Assembly (NCBI RefSeq): GCF_008180615.1
Contig: NZ_VTEH01000001.1
Coordinates: 460,668 to 524,667, forward strand
Length of the DNA stretch: 64,000 nt
From: Rossellomorea vietnamensis
GTDB taxonomy: Bacteria > Bacillota > Bacilli > Bacillales > Bacillaceae_B
Direction: 5' to 3'
Part shown: piece after piece, positions 10,001 to 18,659 of the stretch
Layout: every line of letters begins with the position of its first letter
Position numbering within the stretch: the first letter of the stretch is position 1
The notes under the pieces: generated by a model
What the model saw: the letters and a program-made list of their open reading frames with translations, nothing else
Database searches by the model: none
Told to the model about the DNA's origin: nothing
Position numbers and translations under genes: made by a program

Positions 10001-10440
10001 ACTTCCTCAAGTCCGTTGACCGGTCCGTCGCTGCCCGGTATAACCGGTATATTGGCAAGCTGGGCCTGATGCCTGGCCTTTACCTTATCTCCGAACATAT
10101 CGAGATGGTTGGAATGGGGACCTATAAAGGTAATGCCTTCTTCTTCACATCTTCTTGCAAAATTTATATTCTCAGACAGAAAGCCGTACCCGGGGTGAAT
10201 GGCATCTACATCCGCCTTTTTGGCAATTTCAATGATTCCCTCGATATCAAGATAGGCGTCAATCGGTTTTTTTCCCTCCCCAACAAGGTAGGCTTCATCT
10301 GCTTTATAACGGTGGTAGGAACCCGAATCCTCTTTAGAATAAACCGCAACGGTCCTAAGATTTAATTCTGTACATGCACGGAAAACTCGAATTGCTATTT
10401 CTCCGCGGTTGGCCACTAGAACTTTGTTAAATTTCCTCAA
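7000..10440 (-). CDS. pycA: PycA, pyruvate carboxylase
   Basis: This biotin enzyme of 1146 residues converts pyruvate, ATP and bicarbonate to oxaloacetate, replenishing the TCA cycle. In order: biotin carboxylase with V-A-N-R-G-E-I-A-I-R at the N-terminus and the ATP-grasp glycine loop K-A-S-L-G-G-G-G-R-G; the carboxyltransferase barrel starting T-T-F-R-D-A-H-Q-S-L; the allosteric linker; and a C-terminal biotinyl domain with A-M-K1110-M. Length matches the full-length alpha4 family. The start is TTG, with AAGGAGAGG 6 bases upstream. In B. subtilis the c-di-AMP receptor DarB, encoded here at 57.7 kb, has been reported to act on it. Confidence 0.97.
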   Translation of the reverse strand: MRKFNKVLVANRGEIAIRVFRACTELNLRTVAVYSKEDSGSYHRYKADEAYLVGEGKKPIDAYLDIEGIIEIAKKADVDAIHPGYGFLSENINFARRCEEEGITFIGPHSNHLDMFGDKVKARHQAQLANIPVIPGSDGPVNGLEEVVQFGKAHGYPIIIKASLGGGGRGMRIVHGPDQVKESFERAKSEAKAAFGNDEVYVEKFVQNPKHIEVQILGDEQGNIIHLFERDCSVQRRHQKVVEVAPCVSLDEELRDEICNAAVQLMKNVDYVNAGTVEFLVADNRFYFIEVNPRVQVEHTITEMITGVDIVQSQIMIAEGNELHGSKIGIPAQEKISIHGYAIQSRVTTEDPLNNFMPDTGKIMAYRSGGGFGVRLDAGNGYQGAIITPFYDSLLVKVSTWALSFDQAASKMVRNLQEFRIRGIKTNIPFLENVIKHDQFLTGQYDTSFIDTTPQLFIFPKRKDRGTKMLSYIGNVTVNGFPGIEKKKKPVFDKPRIPHLKELPDLQEGTKQILDRQGPEGLVNWIREQKNVLLTDTTFRDAHQSLLATRVRTTDLKSIAEPSARLMPDLFSYEMWGGATFDVAYRFLKEDPWDRLISLRQRIPNVLFQMLLRASNAVGYKNYPDNVIKEFVEKSAFTGIDVFRIFDSLNWVQGMETAIDAVRQNCKIAEAAICYTGDILDPSRQKYDVQYYKNLAKELEAQGAHILAIKDMAGLLKPQAAYRLISELKETVDLPIHLHSHDTSGNGIYMYAKAIEAGVDIVDTALGSMSGLTSQPSANSLYYAVDGTDREPKVNVQSLEKLSHYWEDVRKYYSDFESGMMSSHTEVYEHEMPGGQYSNLQQQAKAVGLGDRWEEVKEMYSRVNHLFGDIVKVTPSSKVVGDMALFMVQNDLTESDVIERGEKIDFPDSVIELFEGYLGQPYGGFPENLQKAILKGKEPITVRPGELLDDVDFDKLKEKLFKDLDRQVTSFDAIAYALYPKVFMEYSKTVEAFGDISVLDTPTFLYGMRLGEEVEVEIETGKTLIVKLISVGQPQADGTRIVYFELNGQAREVVIKDESIKASVALKPKANPKNENHIGATMPGTVIKVIAGKGEKVSQGDHLLINEAMKMETTVQAPFTGTIRDIHVKGGDAIAPGDLLIEIDRI

Positions 10441-10549
10441 ATTATACCTCTCCTTTTAGCAATAATCTTGTATGTAAATAAACATGCAGCTGCAGAAAAA
10501 CCAAATAGGAAATTTTTAATTTTTCAAACAAATCTGCTTATATAGAAGG

Positions 10550-10587
10550 GCTGATCACTAAGGAGTTTCTTAAATAACCAGCCCATT
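10550..10587 (-). terminator. Likely ftsW terminator
   Basis: On the minus strand a GGGCTG...CAGCCC stem with an inner pairing is followed by TTCTATAT. The T-run is weak, so some read-through into pycA is possible. Confidence 0.4.
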
Positions 10588-10591
10588 CTTT

Positions 10592-11812
10592 CTAATGATG
10601 GATATTATAAACATTTTTCACTTCACTGCTGGTGTTGGCAGCAGAACTTTCTTTTTTGTCTCGGTATTTTTCATCATATTTAACAAACATCGATACATTC
10701 ACCAGGACACCCATAGAAAGCGAAAGCACCAGAAGGGATGAACCTCCATAACTGACAAATGGGAGCGGGACACCGGTTATAGGTATCACACCGGATACCC
10801 CTCCAAGATTGATGAATGCCTGAAGGCCGATCATACTTGAAATTCCGACAGCAAGCATAGTGCCGAAAGGATCCCGGCTCTTCACTCCAGTGTATATGCC
10901 CCGAAGTACGATGTATGAAAGCCCCAGAATGACAAAAGCAACTCCCAGGAGCCCAAGTTCCTCTACTATGATGGCCATTATGAAATCGGTGTGGGATTCA
11001 GGCAGATAACCGAGCTTCTGGATGCCTTGTCCCAGTCCAAGACCTTGAAGTCCCCCTGCGCCTATAGCCAAATAGGAATTGACAAGCTGGTATCCGTCAC
11101 CCTGTGCATATTGAAAGGGATCAAGATAGGCTTGTATCCTCCCCACTCTTTCTGTCGTGAAAATATAATTTCTGGCCAGATATATGAAAGGCGAGACCAC
11201 AACGAGCAGACCCGCACCCAAGGCACCAAGCTTTAAAAGCATCTTAAGGCTTATGCCTGAGCATAAAATCACGAAACAGCCAATCACAAAGATGATACCA
11301 GCTGTTCCATAATCAGGTTCAAGAAAGACCAGGAAACAGATAAAGCCAAAAATCAGTAATGGCGGCATAACTCCCACATTCAATTGATCTATGTAGTCCT
11401 GCTTCTTAGCATAAACTGCAGAGAGATAAATGATGACCGATAACTTGGCAAATTCAGAGGGCTGAATCTGCATGATGCCTATGTTGATCCAGCTTTGAGC
11501 ACCATTCACTTCAACCCCGACGAAATGGACAGCCAGCAGAAGTCCGATTGTGCCGAACAGCACTGCCTTTAGAGGAAACTTAAACCTCGTAAACGCTTTG
11601 TACGGGAAAACAGCTGCCAATAAGAAAGCCGAGAGCCCGACTAAAATATTAAACAACTGTTTTTTATAGAAGTGATCACTGCTGGTTTCATAGAACTCTA
11701 CAGCTGTCACCATGCTGGCGCTGTAAATCATAATCAATCCGAAAAAGCATAAGAAAATATAAACTGCTATCAACGAGTAATCGTACGATTTTAATATTTT
11801 TTTTATAAGCAT
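10592..11812 (-). CDS. ftsW: FtsW, SEDS-family septal peptidoglycan glycosyltransferase
   Basis: A polytopic protein of 406 residues with about ten hydrophobic segments that polymerises glycan strands from lipid II at the division septum with a class B PBP. Family signatures are Q-P-S-E-F-A-K-L (about residues 136-143), R-I-Q-A-Y-L-D-P-F, G-Y-Q-L-V-N-S, G-L-G-Q-G-I-Q-K-L-G-Y-L-P-E-S-H-T-D-F-I and the C-terminal P-L-P-F-V-S-Y-G-G-S-S. Context (ylaN upstream, pycA downstream) points to FtsW rather than RodA or SpoVE. The ATG has AGGAAGAG upstream. Confidence 0.93.
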   Translation of the reverse strand: MLIKKILKSYDYSLIAVYIFLCFFGLIMIYSASMVTAVEFYETSSDHFYKKQLFNILVGLSAFLLAAVFPYKAFTRFKFPLKAVLFGTIGLLLAVHFVGVEVNGAQSWINIGIMQIQPSEFAKLSVIIYLSAVYAKKQDYIDQLNVGVMPPLLIFGFICFLVFLEPDYGTAGIIFVIGCFVILCSGISLKMLLKLGALGAGLLVVVSPFIYLARNYIFTTERVGRIQAYLDPFQYAQGDGYQLVNSYLAIGAGGLQGLGLGQGIQKLGYLPESHTDFIMAIIVEELGLLGVAFVILGLSYIVLRGIYTGVKSRDPFGTMLAVGISSMIGLQAFINLGGVSGVIPITGVPLPFVSYGGSSLLVLSLSMGVLVNVSMFVKYDEKYRDKKESSAANTSSEVKNVYNIHH

Positions 11813-11904
11813 AGTCTCTTCCTATCCCTTTTTTAGAAATATTCTATTTAAATAGTTAAAATCCTGCTATTCTCTTTAAATAGAAACATTATTGACGGGC
11901 TAGT

Positions 11905-11945
11905 AAAAAAACCCAAACAACCGCATGCTTTTGTTTGAGTTTTCA
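11905..11945 (-). terminator. Terminator downstream of ylaN
   Basis: On the minus strand an AACTCAAACAA / TTGTTTGGGTT stem with a GC-containing loop is followed by TTTTTTT. It separates ylaN from ftsW. Confidence 0.75.
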
Positions 11946-11952
11946 CTATTAT

Positions 11953-12234
11953 TTATTTTTTAGTAGAAGCTTCATGCAGGGCAGAAAGCTCTCTTTCTAA
12001 AGAATCCATAAGGGTCTTTCCATCTGTTCCGTCTACTAATCCCAGGCGGACAGCAAACTCTATTTCACGGGATAATCCGAACATTTGAGTATCCAACACT
12101 TCCTCATATAAAGGACATTGGGGCATCGTTAAATTATCCATCTGTACTTTTATAAGCTTTAATATTTTCTCTGCGTCAGCCTTCAGCAGCTGATAGGCTT
12201 TTTCACGATGGTCGATTTTCATCTCAGACGCCAT
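11953..12234 (-). CDS. ylaN: YlaN, small essential DUF1507-family protein
   Basis: The 93-residue soluble helical protein is nearly colinear with B. subtilis YlaN, recognisable by [28 protein letters not shown]. It has no membrane segment or signal peptide. In B. subtilis it is essential under standard conditions and has been linked to iron sensing through an interaction with the Fur repressor; I transfer that by family only. A GGGGGGATC ribosome binding site precedes the ATG. Confidence 0.92.
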   Translation of the reverse strand: MASEMKIDHREKAYQLLKADAEKILKLIKVQMDNLTMPQCPLYEEVLDTQMFGLSREIEFAVRLGLVDGTDGKTLMDSLERELSALHEASTKK

Positions 12235-12781
12235 AATGATCCCCCCATTCCGTACAAATAGCGACTCTCTTATCTTAAAATTTTATCGCTAAACCGAGTA
12301 AATTGCAAGGAAAAAAGAAAAGAGGAAGCGGCCGGGCAGAGAGTTTTTAAATTGTATGCTGCCCTCCTGGGATAGAGGAGAACCATTGACGAAATGCTTT
12401 TTTGAGTATGAGGGATTCATATTAATAGGAGGCTGAAATTAATAAGGGTTTCCCGTGTTATTTCAGAATGAATTTGAGAATAGGAATTCGCGGCGATTTT
12501 CAGGAAGGATCAGCGTGAAGCTGGAGGTAGAATGAAAAGACTTCCGGGAATGGAACAATCACTTGTTCGCGGCTCTCCAGGATATTATTGAAGCCGGTAA
12601 TTTGTTTAATCATAAGTGCCATATCTCTTTTCTTATTTAGTTACTGCGCTTCCTAATTAATTGGACAGTGGCAGGTTTTTCCACCTTCCATCATGACTGC
12701 TTCCGGACGAACCAGCCAATTTAGCTGATTTAACGTCTTATTCATACTTCCGTCTAAAAACCGCCTGCGCGTCCATCAAAT
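12235..12781. other. 547-base gap between ylaN and glsA
   Basis: No convincing gene, terminator or repeat copy was found here. A stretch around 12500-12620 stays open in one plus-strand frame for about 30 codons with protein-like composition but has no start site or recognisable family, and may be decayed coding sequence. Confidence 0.3.
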
Positions 12782-13708
12782 TTAAAAGATGCTCCATTTA
12801 TATTCGGAACCCATCAGTTCAAGCAGCCTTAATCCTGCAATGCTATTTCCGGTTTCATCAAGAGCCGGGCCGAAAATCCCAATTCCGCACTTTCTTGGAA
12901 CAGATCCCATGATCCCCCCGGACACACCGCTTTTTGCGGGAATTCCTACTTTTATAGCAAACTCACCGGACGAATTATACATCCCGCACGTCACCATGAA
13001 CGTTTTGCAAATACGGGCAACATCTCTTGTAATCAACTGCCTGCCGGTTACAGGATCGATTCCGTCATTGGCGAAGACTGCACCAATTTTAGCAAGGTCC
13101 TGACAATTCATCTCGATTGCGCACTGCTTAGTATAAAGGTAAATCAAATGTTCAATATCCCCCTGTATAACACCATGCTGTTTCATAAAGTACCCCAGGG
13201 AACGATTCAGAAACGCTGTATTAAATTCAGACTGAGCTACTTCAGAGTTATAAGTTACTTCATTATCTCCGGTCAGTACCCTGACAAAAGCAAGCAGCCT
13301 CTCCCACTTTTCTTCATTTGTGGAACCTTTGATCATATCTGTCACCGCAAGTGCCCCGGCATTGATCATCGGATTCAGCGGCTTGGACACCTTATTTGTT
13401 TCCAATTTCACAATGGAGTTAAAAGGATCACCTGTGGGCTCCATCCCGACCTTTGAAAAGACCTCCTCTTCTCCATAATCCATAAGCACAAGTGCAAGGG
13501 TAATCACTTTGGAGATGCTTTGCAAAGTGAATTTTTCCAGGTAATCTCCTGCTGAGAAGAATTCGCCGTTCAAAAAACAGACAGAGACAGAAAGATTACC
13601 TTTATTCTCCTTTTTTAACGCAGGAATATAATCTATCAGTTTTCCTTTGGCAGATATCGGCCGTGCTTCCTCGACCATTTTTGTTAAGATATCATCGTTT
13701 ATATACAT
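12782..13708 (-). CDS. glsA: Glutaminase (GlsA/YlaM type)
   Basis: A 308-residue beta-lactamase-fold glutaminase that hydrolyses L-glutamine to glutamate and ammonia. The catalytic S64-I-S-K67 tetrad (S-x-x-K) is present in F-T-L-Q-S-I-S-K-V, with N-A-G-A-L-A, the conserved tyrosine and asparagine positions, and the C-terminal K-S-G-V-S-G-G-I-M motif. Length equals the bacterial family. The ATG lies after a consensus AGGAGG. B. subtilis has two paralogs (YbgJ and YlaM); position next to ylaN and ylaL makes this the YlaM one. Confidence 0.94.
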   Translation of the reverse strand: MYINDDILTKMVEEARPISAKGKLIDYIPALKKENKGNLSVSVCFLNGEFFSAGDYLEKFTLQSISKVITLALVLMDYGEEEVFSKVGMEPTGDPFNSIVKLETNKVSKPLNPMINAGALAVTDMIKGSTNEEKWERLLAFVRVLTGDNEVTYNSEVAQSEFNTAFLNRSLGYFMKQHGVIQGDIEHLIYLYTKQCAIEMNCQDLAKIGAVFANDGIDPVTGRQLITRDVARICKTFMVTCGMYNSSGEFAIKVGIPAKSGVSGGIMGSVPRKCGIGIFGPALDETGNSIAGLRLLELMGSEYKWSIF

Positions 13709-13848
13709 CAGAAACCTCCTATCCCAAGGTTGTTATCTTTTATCTTTTCCCAACATAGATGACCGTTACTCATCGGGAGGGCAGGATAGATGTGAAAGCG
13801 GTATATTATCTGATATACTAAGGGTATAACACAGATGGAGGGAAGCAG

Positions 13849-14355
13849 ATGGATACTTCAATTGTACCTTTGACAGGAAAGGTGAAATATCAAATCACAC
13901 TAGATCCAGGTGTCTGGATTTTCGATGACAGAAAAGTCGATCTAAATACATATTTTCAAGATGAAGAAAAAGCGAAGAATGAGCTGGATGAGTATACCAA
14001 AAATATGTCCAAAAACTGGACAAGGGAAATCCAGGAAGGCGCAACTTCACCCCCTACTTTAAAAACGGAGAAGAAATATGAAAAAGAAAGGATCATGACA
14101 GGAACTTTTGGCATTCCATTGGATCCGTTCTTGAAAAACGCCCAGCCTGATAAGGATGCTGATACACTCATTATCCTGACCGAAGACCCCGGTAATGAAG
14201 TTAGTTTCCCTCTTGCCAAGAGCAGTGAAATCATCTTCGGCTTCTCAAAAGATGGCAAACCACTGAAGGAGGACGGACCGGTCCATGTTTTCTTCAAAGA
14301 TGGCTCTAACCTTGATAATCCTATCAAGAGTGTGCGGGGAATTAAAGTTAAGTAA
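13849..14355 (+). CDS. ylaL: YlaL-like peptidyl-prolyl-isomerase-annotated protein of unknown role
   Basis: This 168-residue soluble protein has no signal peptide and begins with the block V-P-L-T-G-K-V-K-Y-x-I-T-L-D-P-G-V-W-I-F-D-D-R that I associate with B. subtilis YlaL. The middle is lysine- and glutamate-rich. It is divergent from glsA and convergent with the PhoH2-type gene, with a shared terminator. A GGAGGGAAGCAG site precedes the ATG. Biochemical function is not established to my knowledge. Confidence 0.75.
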   Translation: MDTSIVPLTGKVKYQITLDPGVWIFDDRKVDLNTYFQDEEKAKNELDEYTKNMSKNWTREIQEGATSPPTLKTEKKYEKERIMTGTFGIPLDPFLKNAQPDKDADTLIILTEDPGNEVSFPLAKSSEIIFGFSKDGKPLKEDGPVHVFFKDGSNLDNPIKSVRGIKVK

Positions 14356-14471
14356 CTTATAACTTAAGATAATAATTCCTTTTATGCGGGTTTCATCCCT
14401 GAGCTTGCTGAGGAAATGAGTGTAAACGGTTTTGGAAAACTCGTTAACATCACATTGAGATAATTGTTCAT

Positions 14472-14510
14472 AAAAAAACGATTCAGCGTGCAACAACTGA
14501 ATCGTTTTTT
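14472..14510. terminator. Bidirectional terminator between ylaL and phoH2
   Basis: An ACGATTCAG / CTGAATCGT stem flanked by seven A on the left and six T on the right encloses a 10-base loop, serving both convergent genes. Confidence 0.9.
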
Positions 14511-14539
14511 CATATGGTAATAATGTATTTTTCAGCTGC

Positions 14540-15868
14540 TCACAGTATATCGGCTGCCAGCTGAGCCAGTCCGGACCTTTCTCCTTTCATCAGCTTGATA
14601 TGACCAGCAACAGGATGATCCTTGAATTTTTCAACCACATACGTCAGGCCATTATTATATTCATCAAGGTAAGGGTGATCGATTTGCGCGGGATCCCCCA
14701 TAAGAACGATTTTACTCTTTTCTCCCACGCGGGTCAGGATGGTTTTTACTTCATGCTTTGTAAGATTCTGGGCCTCGTCAATAATGATAAATTGCTCAGG
14801 TATGCTTCTTCCCCTGATATAAGTCAGCGCCTCTACTTCTATTGAGCCCATGCCAGCCAGTATGTCGTCCAATTCACCTGGTTTTTTCGTGTTGAATAAA
14901 TACTCCAGATTATCAAATATCGGCTGCATCCAAGGTCTCAGCTTTTCTTGCTTTTCACCAGGTAAATATCCTATATCTTTTCCCACAGGAACAATCGGCC
15001 TTGCAACTAAAAGCTTTTTATAAGCTTGAAGATCTTCGGCTTGCAGCAAGCCAGCAGCAAGAGCTAAAAGAGTCTTCCCGGTTCCTGCCTTGCCCACCAT
15101 GGTAATCAAAGGGATGTCTTCCCTTAAAAGCAGTTCTATTGCCATTGTCTGCTGTACATTTCTCGGTTTGATTCCCCATATATGATCCTGGTCATACACC
15201 AGCTTTTTCACAAATCTGCCTGTAATATCCACGACACCTACGGCTGAAGCAGAACTCCCCAATGAATCTTTCATCAGGAGGAATTGGTGAGAGTAAAAAG
15301 GGTGCTGAGTGATATCTGCTAATGGTATTTCACCCTTTTCATAAAATTTATCAAGCAGCTCCTTTGGAATGTAAATTTCAATGAAACCGCTGTATATATC
15401 ACTTACATCTACTACCCTGTCGCTTAAGAAATCTTCCGCCTGCAGACCCAGTGCATCTGCCTTGACCCGGACCAAGGTGTCCTTGCTGACCAATATAACT
15501 TGTCTTCCATCTTCTTTTGTCTCTTCTTCGAGTGATAAATTTTTGGCCACAGCCAATATACGGTTATCATTTGTTTTCTCTACAAAAATTTCCTGCAGCT
15601 GATGAAAGGACCGGTGGTTCAACTCTATACGCAAAGTTCCGCCATTATAAAGCGGAATACTTTCATGGAGCTTTCCTTGCTGCCGTAAGCTATCAATTAT
15701 TTTTGATACATGTCTTGCATTGCGCCCAATTTCGTCCATATAACGTTTTTTGCTGTCCACTTCTTCCAATACTACTGCGGGAATGATTACTTCATTATCT
15801 TGAAAGGAAAAAACTGCTTGCGGGTCTTGCAATAAGACATTGGTATCCAATACATAAATTTTTTTCAA
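14540..15868 (-). CDS. ylaK: PhoH2-type protein: PIN RNase domain fused to PhoH ATPase (YlaK)
   Basis: At 442 residues the protein combines an N-terminal PIN domain (D8-T-N, conserved acidic residues, D101-N-R) with a C-terminal PhoH ATPase/helicase domain carrying Walker A G259-K-A-G-T-G-K-T266 and Walker B I-I-I-D-E-A-Q-N. Such PhoH2 proteins have been described as unwinding and cutting RNA. No membrane segments are seen. It is encoded divergently from ylaJ. The length matches the Bacillus ortholog. Confidence 0.92.
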   Translation of the reverse strand: MKKIYVLDTNVLLQDPQAVFSFQDNEVIIPAVVLEEVDSKKRYMDEIGRNARHVSKIIDSLRQQGKLHESIPLYNGGTLRIELNHRSFHQLQEIFVEKTNDNRILAVAKNLSLEEETKEDGRQVILVSKDTLVRVKADALGLQAEDFLSDRVVDVSDIYSGFIEIYIPKELLDKFYEKGEIPLADITQHPFYSHQFLLMKDSLGSSASAVGVVDITGRFVKKLVYDQDHIWGIKPRNVQQTMAIELLLREDIPLITMVGKAGTGKTLLALAAGLLQAEDLQAYKKLLVARPIVPVGKDIGYLPGEKQEKLRPWMQPIFDNLEYLFNTKKPGELDDILAGMGSIEVEALTYIRGRSIPEQFIIIDEAQNLTKHEVKTILTRVGEKSKIVLMGDPAQIDHPYLDEYNNGLTYVVEKFKDHPVAGHIKLMKGERSGLAQLAADIL

Positions 15869-16046
15869 ATCGATGCCTCCTGCTCCTCTATTCTTATACT
15901 ATTGTATGTAGACCCTCTTCATCCGGTTATTACTAAAGAGTCCACTTAAATAGGACGGCCCGTTGCTAAAATATATGAACTAAGGAATAAATATAGAAGA
16001 AGATTACACAATAAGAAATACAGATATACTAATCGGAGGTTGCATA

Positions 16047-16676
16047 ATGAAAAAATGGCTAACAGTAATTTCACTCATCATCCTGATTTCAGGGTGTAAT
16101 CAGCAGAACAATCAGACCGCTTACGATAATCAAGGAAATGGCGATAATCCACGCCCGATTAATGTAGAAAACAGTGAAATACAGAATGAGCAGCAAAATG
16201 AATCAAGCCAGAAAATATCGGAAAATCTGGTCAGAATCGCTACTTCCGTACCTGATGTTGAAGATGCCACAGCAGTTGTATTAGGAAAATATGCCTTTGT
16301 TGGCATTGATGTCAATTCAGCTGTTGAAAGATCTGAAGTAGGTACAATAAAGTATTCAGTTGCAGAGGCCTTGAAAGACGACCCTCACGGAGCACGAGCC
16401 ATGATTGTGGCTGATCCGGATCTTTATGCACGACTGCAGGAAGTCGGCAGCGACATCGAAAATGGAAGGCCTGTCCAAGGTGTGCTGAACGAACTATCGG
16501 ATATCGCTGGGCGATTGATGCCTGAACTTCCTAAGAACACACAGCAGAATAATCCTGATAATGCTCCTGAACAATCCACAGATAAAGCAGATGGACAGGA
16601 AGAGAGACAGCTTGAGGAAGAACAGCAGGATCAATCAAACAATTATATGAACAGAAATCAAAATAACAATCAATAA
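16047..16676 (+). CDS. ylaJ: YlaJ, YhcN/YlaJ-family sporulation lipoprotein
   Basis: A 209-residue lipoprotein: basic N-terminus, hydrophobic core and lipobox I-S-G-C17. The central region (about 60-155) carries the conserved V-P-D-V-E-D-A-T-A-V-V-L-G-K-Y-A-F-V-G-I-D-V block and D-P-H-G-A-R-A; the C-terminal 50 residues are low-complexity, rich in N, Q and E. The family is linked to spores and germination in B. subtilis. The ATG follows CGGAGG. This is one of the indications that the organism forms spores. Confidence 0.88.
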   Translation: MKKWLTVISLIILISGCNQQNNQTAYDNQGNGDNPRPINVENSEIQNEQQNESSQKISENLVRIATSVPDVEDATAVVLGKYAFVGIDVNSAVERSEVGTIKYSVAEALKDDPHGARAMIVADPDLYARLQEVGSDIENGRPVQGVLNELSDIAGRLMPELPKNTQQNNPDNAPEQSTDKADGQEERQLEEEQQDQSNNYMNRNQNNNQ

Positions 16677-16680
16677 AGAA

Positions 16681-16823
16681 CGATGTTTTCGCATATCTTG
16701 CCGCTTTCGGATATCCCTTGATACTAGGGCTCTCTCTAAGCGGGATTGCTAACCAGGTTATTCCAACGAGTTAAGGTTCATTAGAATTAGTAACCTATAG
16801 CAGCAAAGTTTTCAATAAGAGCC
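16681..16823 (-). mobile_element. MITE-like element, family A (copy 2, inverted, degenerate)
   Basis: In inverted orientation the copy runs from TGTTTTCGCATATCTTG to GCAGCAAAGTTTTCAATAAGAGCC. Internal deletions shorten it to about 143 bases. Flanking octamers are poorly matched, indicating age. It lies just after ylaJ. Confidence 0.65.
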
Positions 16824-16859
16824 TGAAAAAAACAAAAGAAGCCTTGGAAAAGCATAGAA

Positions 16860-17312
16860 TTAAGCTTTTTTCATGGCTTCTATCACTTGCCGGTCCAATC
16901 TGCCGGCAGCTTCTTTATCGTACGTTTTCTCATATTGAGGTTCAACGGAAATCCTGGACCCATAGAACATGACATCTCTCACTTCTTCAATTTCCAGAGA
17001 AATCAGGGACAGATTAAGAGGAACATTCAGCAGTTTCTCAGTTTTCATTTTGGCTTTTCCGCTAATGGCATAGGAGGATTCATTTGCTATGATATTCAGC
17101 ACAACGCGAGGATTCCCCTCCACATTTTTAATGATTCGGGAACGGCTGTCGACAACAAACAGGATACTCTCCTCACTTTCAGCATAAACCCATGAAATCG
17201 CACTCAAGTTAGGTCCTCCCGTTTCATGATCAACGGTAGAAACCGAGATGAGTTTTTCATTCTGGAGTTCTTCAAACAAAGCAGGAATTAATTTGGTTTC
17301 AATTCTATTCAT
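16860..17312 (-). CDS. Pyridoxamine 5'-phosphate oxidase-like flavin-binding protein
   Basis: This 150-residue split-barrel protein resembles the general-stress-protein-26-like members of the PNPOx fold rather than true PdxH. Visible features are an N-terminal helix, the strand pair L-I-S-V-S-T-V-D with G-G-P-N-L-S-A-I-S-W-V, and the dimer strand S-I-L-F-V-V-D-S-R-S-R-I-I-K-N-V-x-x-N-P-R-V-V-L. FMN or F420 binding is inferred from fold; the substrate is unknown. The ATG has GGGAGGG upstream. I know no B. subtilis counterpart at this spot. Confidence 0.75.
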   Translation of the reverse strand: MNRIETKLIPALFEELQNEKLISVSTVDHETGGPNLSAISWVYAESEESILFVVDSRSRIIKNVEGNPRVVLNIIANESSYAISGKAKMKTEKLLNVPLNLSLISLEIEEVRDVMFYGSRISVEPQYEKTYDKEAAGRLDRQVIEAMKKA

Positions 17313-17565
17313 TGATATCCCTCCCCTAATTAACTATAGTATACATCAGAAAAAGAAAGAAAAGAAAACAAATGAAGCATTTACAGAAGAAGTTTATTAA
17401 GTAAACAAATCATTCCCCAAGGGACGTTTAAAGGTCTCTTCACAGCACCATTCCAGCAAACATTTTAGGAATGCCGGCTGCTAAAAGAAGAAATACTCTT
17501 GTCTGCATGATATACTTAGAATGGAATACATACCCATACTCATCAAGACATGGAGGTGTCTAAAT

Positions 17566-17766
17566 ATGAGAGTGAAATGCACTCTGTGTGATGTGATTGA
17601 GTCTATAAATGATGAATCATTGACAGCAAAGCGGCTAAGAAACCGCCCAATCCATACTTATATGTGTGACAGCTGTCGTGAACGGATCACAAATAGAACA
17701 AAAGAACGGGCAGACACCGGAAATTTCAGGCTGTACCGTTCTGTGAAATCGAAAAATGACTTCTAG
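17566..17766 (+). CDS. ylaI: YlaI, small zinc-ribbon protein
   Basis: A 66-residue protein with two C-x-x-C pairs (C5-T-L-C and C36-D-S-C) forming a zinc ribbon around the conserved A-K-R-L-R-N-R-P-I-H-T-Y-M-C block. An upstream in-frame ATG would add 15 residues, but TGGAGGTGTC sits correctly before the ATG at 17566, and the shorter product agrees with B. subtilis YlaI. It overlaps the next gene by 11 bases. Function is unknown. Confidence 0.88.
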   Translation: MRVKCTLCDVIESINDESLTAKRLRNRPIHTYMCDSCRERITNRTKERADTGNFRLYRSVKSKNDF

Positions 17767-18202
17767 CACAATTCTAAAAGGAAGTCTGGCAGGTATCATT
17801 TCCGGTATCATAATGGGCTTATCTTTAAAGTTGGCTGAGAATGCGACCGGGCAGAAAGTCTATATTCTGCTGCTGAACGTTGATTTCATTCCTGTCATTG
17901 GCAAGATTCAGTGGCCGGAGCTGATTGAGTTCATTTTCCACTTGCTTGTTTCTTTGTTGTTAGGTCTTGTCTTTTATTACCTGACACAAAAATGGAAACT
18001 CAGATATGGGAAGAGGCTGGGATTAGCTGCAGCTCTTACGCTGCCTGCCCTTTTTTTATACTTCCCTCTCTCGGTCCTGGCCAGAAAAGAGGTTCCGGCG
18101 GTTGATAACTGGGAAGCCTTTTTATATTGGAGCTTGGCACATATCCTGTTTGCCTTCTCCCTGAACCACCTATATCCCGTTTTAGAGAAATGGAAAATTT
18201 GA
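17756..18202 (+). CDS. Uncharacterised membrane protein downstream of ylaI
   Basis: The 148-residue protein has four predicted hydrophobic segments (about 8-28, 58-80, 92-112, 122-142) and positive residues between them. It overlaps ylaI by 11 bases and has only a weak ribosome binding site, so it is probably translated by coupling. I do not recognise the family and B. subtilis lacks it at this position. A strong bidirectional terminator follows. Confidence 0.8.
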   Translation: MTSSTILKGSLAGIISGIIMGLSLKLAENATGQKVYILLLNVDFIPVIGKIQWPELIEFIFHLLVSLLLGLVFYYLTQKWKLRYGKRLGLAAALTLPALFLYFPLSVLARKEVPAVDNWEAFLYWSLAHILFAFSLNHLYPVLEKWKI

Positions 18203-18287
18203 TCCTTTTAAAAAAGTGTAAATGATTTGTCTGTCTCTCGAAATACAGGCAGGGGAAATATTGTAACGGCTATTCACAAAAAAGACT

Positions 18288-18322
18288 AAAAAAAGCAGAG
18301 GACCTCGGTCCTCTGCTTTTTC
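18288..18322. terminator. Bidirectional terminator before ylaH
   Basis: A GCAGAGGACC / GGTCCTCTGC stem flanked by A7 and T5 lies between the convergent 17756 gene and ylaH. Confidence 0.9.
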
Positions 18323-18634
18323 TTATGAACTTGCTTCTTCGTTTTTATGGCTGCGCAGCCTGACTTTATAGATAATCAAAATCAAGGCAGCGACCACCAG
18401 TCCTTCAGCTACAGGAAGAAATATTCCCAAGAAGGTCAGTACAGTTGAACCCGCAGCGAGGAAAAAATAAATGACCGCCGACTTCAATAACGGCAATTTT
18501 TTTGCGAACCCCAGCTTGTATACCAATACTGATAAAGCAACGATAGTAAGGTAAAGAAGCCACATACCGAGCTCCGTATTTTCCTCGACCCGGTAAAGGG
18601 ATGGGAAAAAGGATAAACGATCTGTTACATCCAT
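18323..18634 (-). CDS. ylaH: YlaH, small membrane protein
   Basis: This 103-residue protein has three hydrophobic segments (about 22-45, 50-70, 75-92) and a basic C-terminus. The N-terminal [11 protein letters not shown] and the [22 protein letters not shown] helix match B. subtilis YlaH. It starts 25 bases after the typA stop and is probably cotranscribed with it. Function is unknown. Confidence 0.87.
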   Translation of the reverse strand: MDVTDRLSFFPSLYRVEENTELGMWLLYLTIVALSVLVYKLGFAKKLPLLKSAVIYFFLAAGSTVLTFLGIFLPVAEGLVVAALILIIYKVRLRSHKNEEASS

Positions 18635-18659
18635 TTCCTGATCACTCCTAAACTGTTAA

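Noticed and set aside
7060..10365. Several plus-strand ORFs of 60-130 codons opposite pycA, and similar ones opposite pdhD, typA and rnjA
   Set aside because: They lie antisense to strongly conserved genes, have no start sites and no recognisable protein character.
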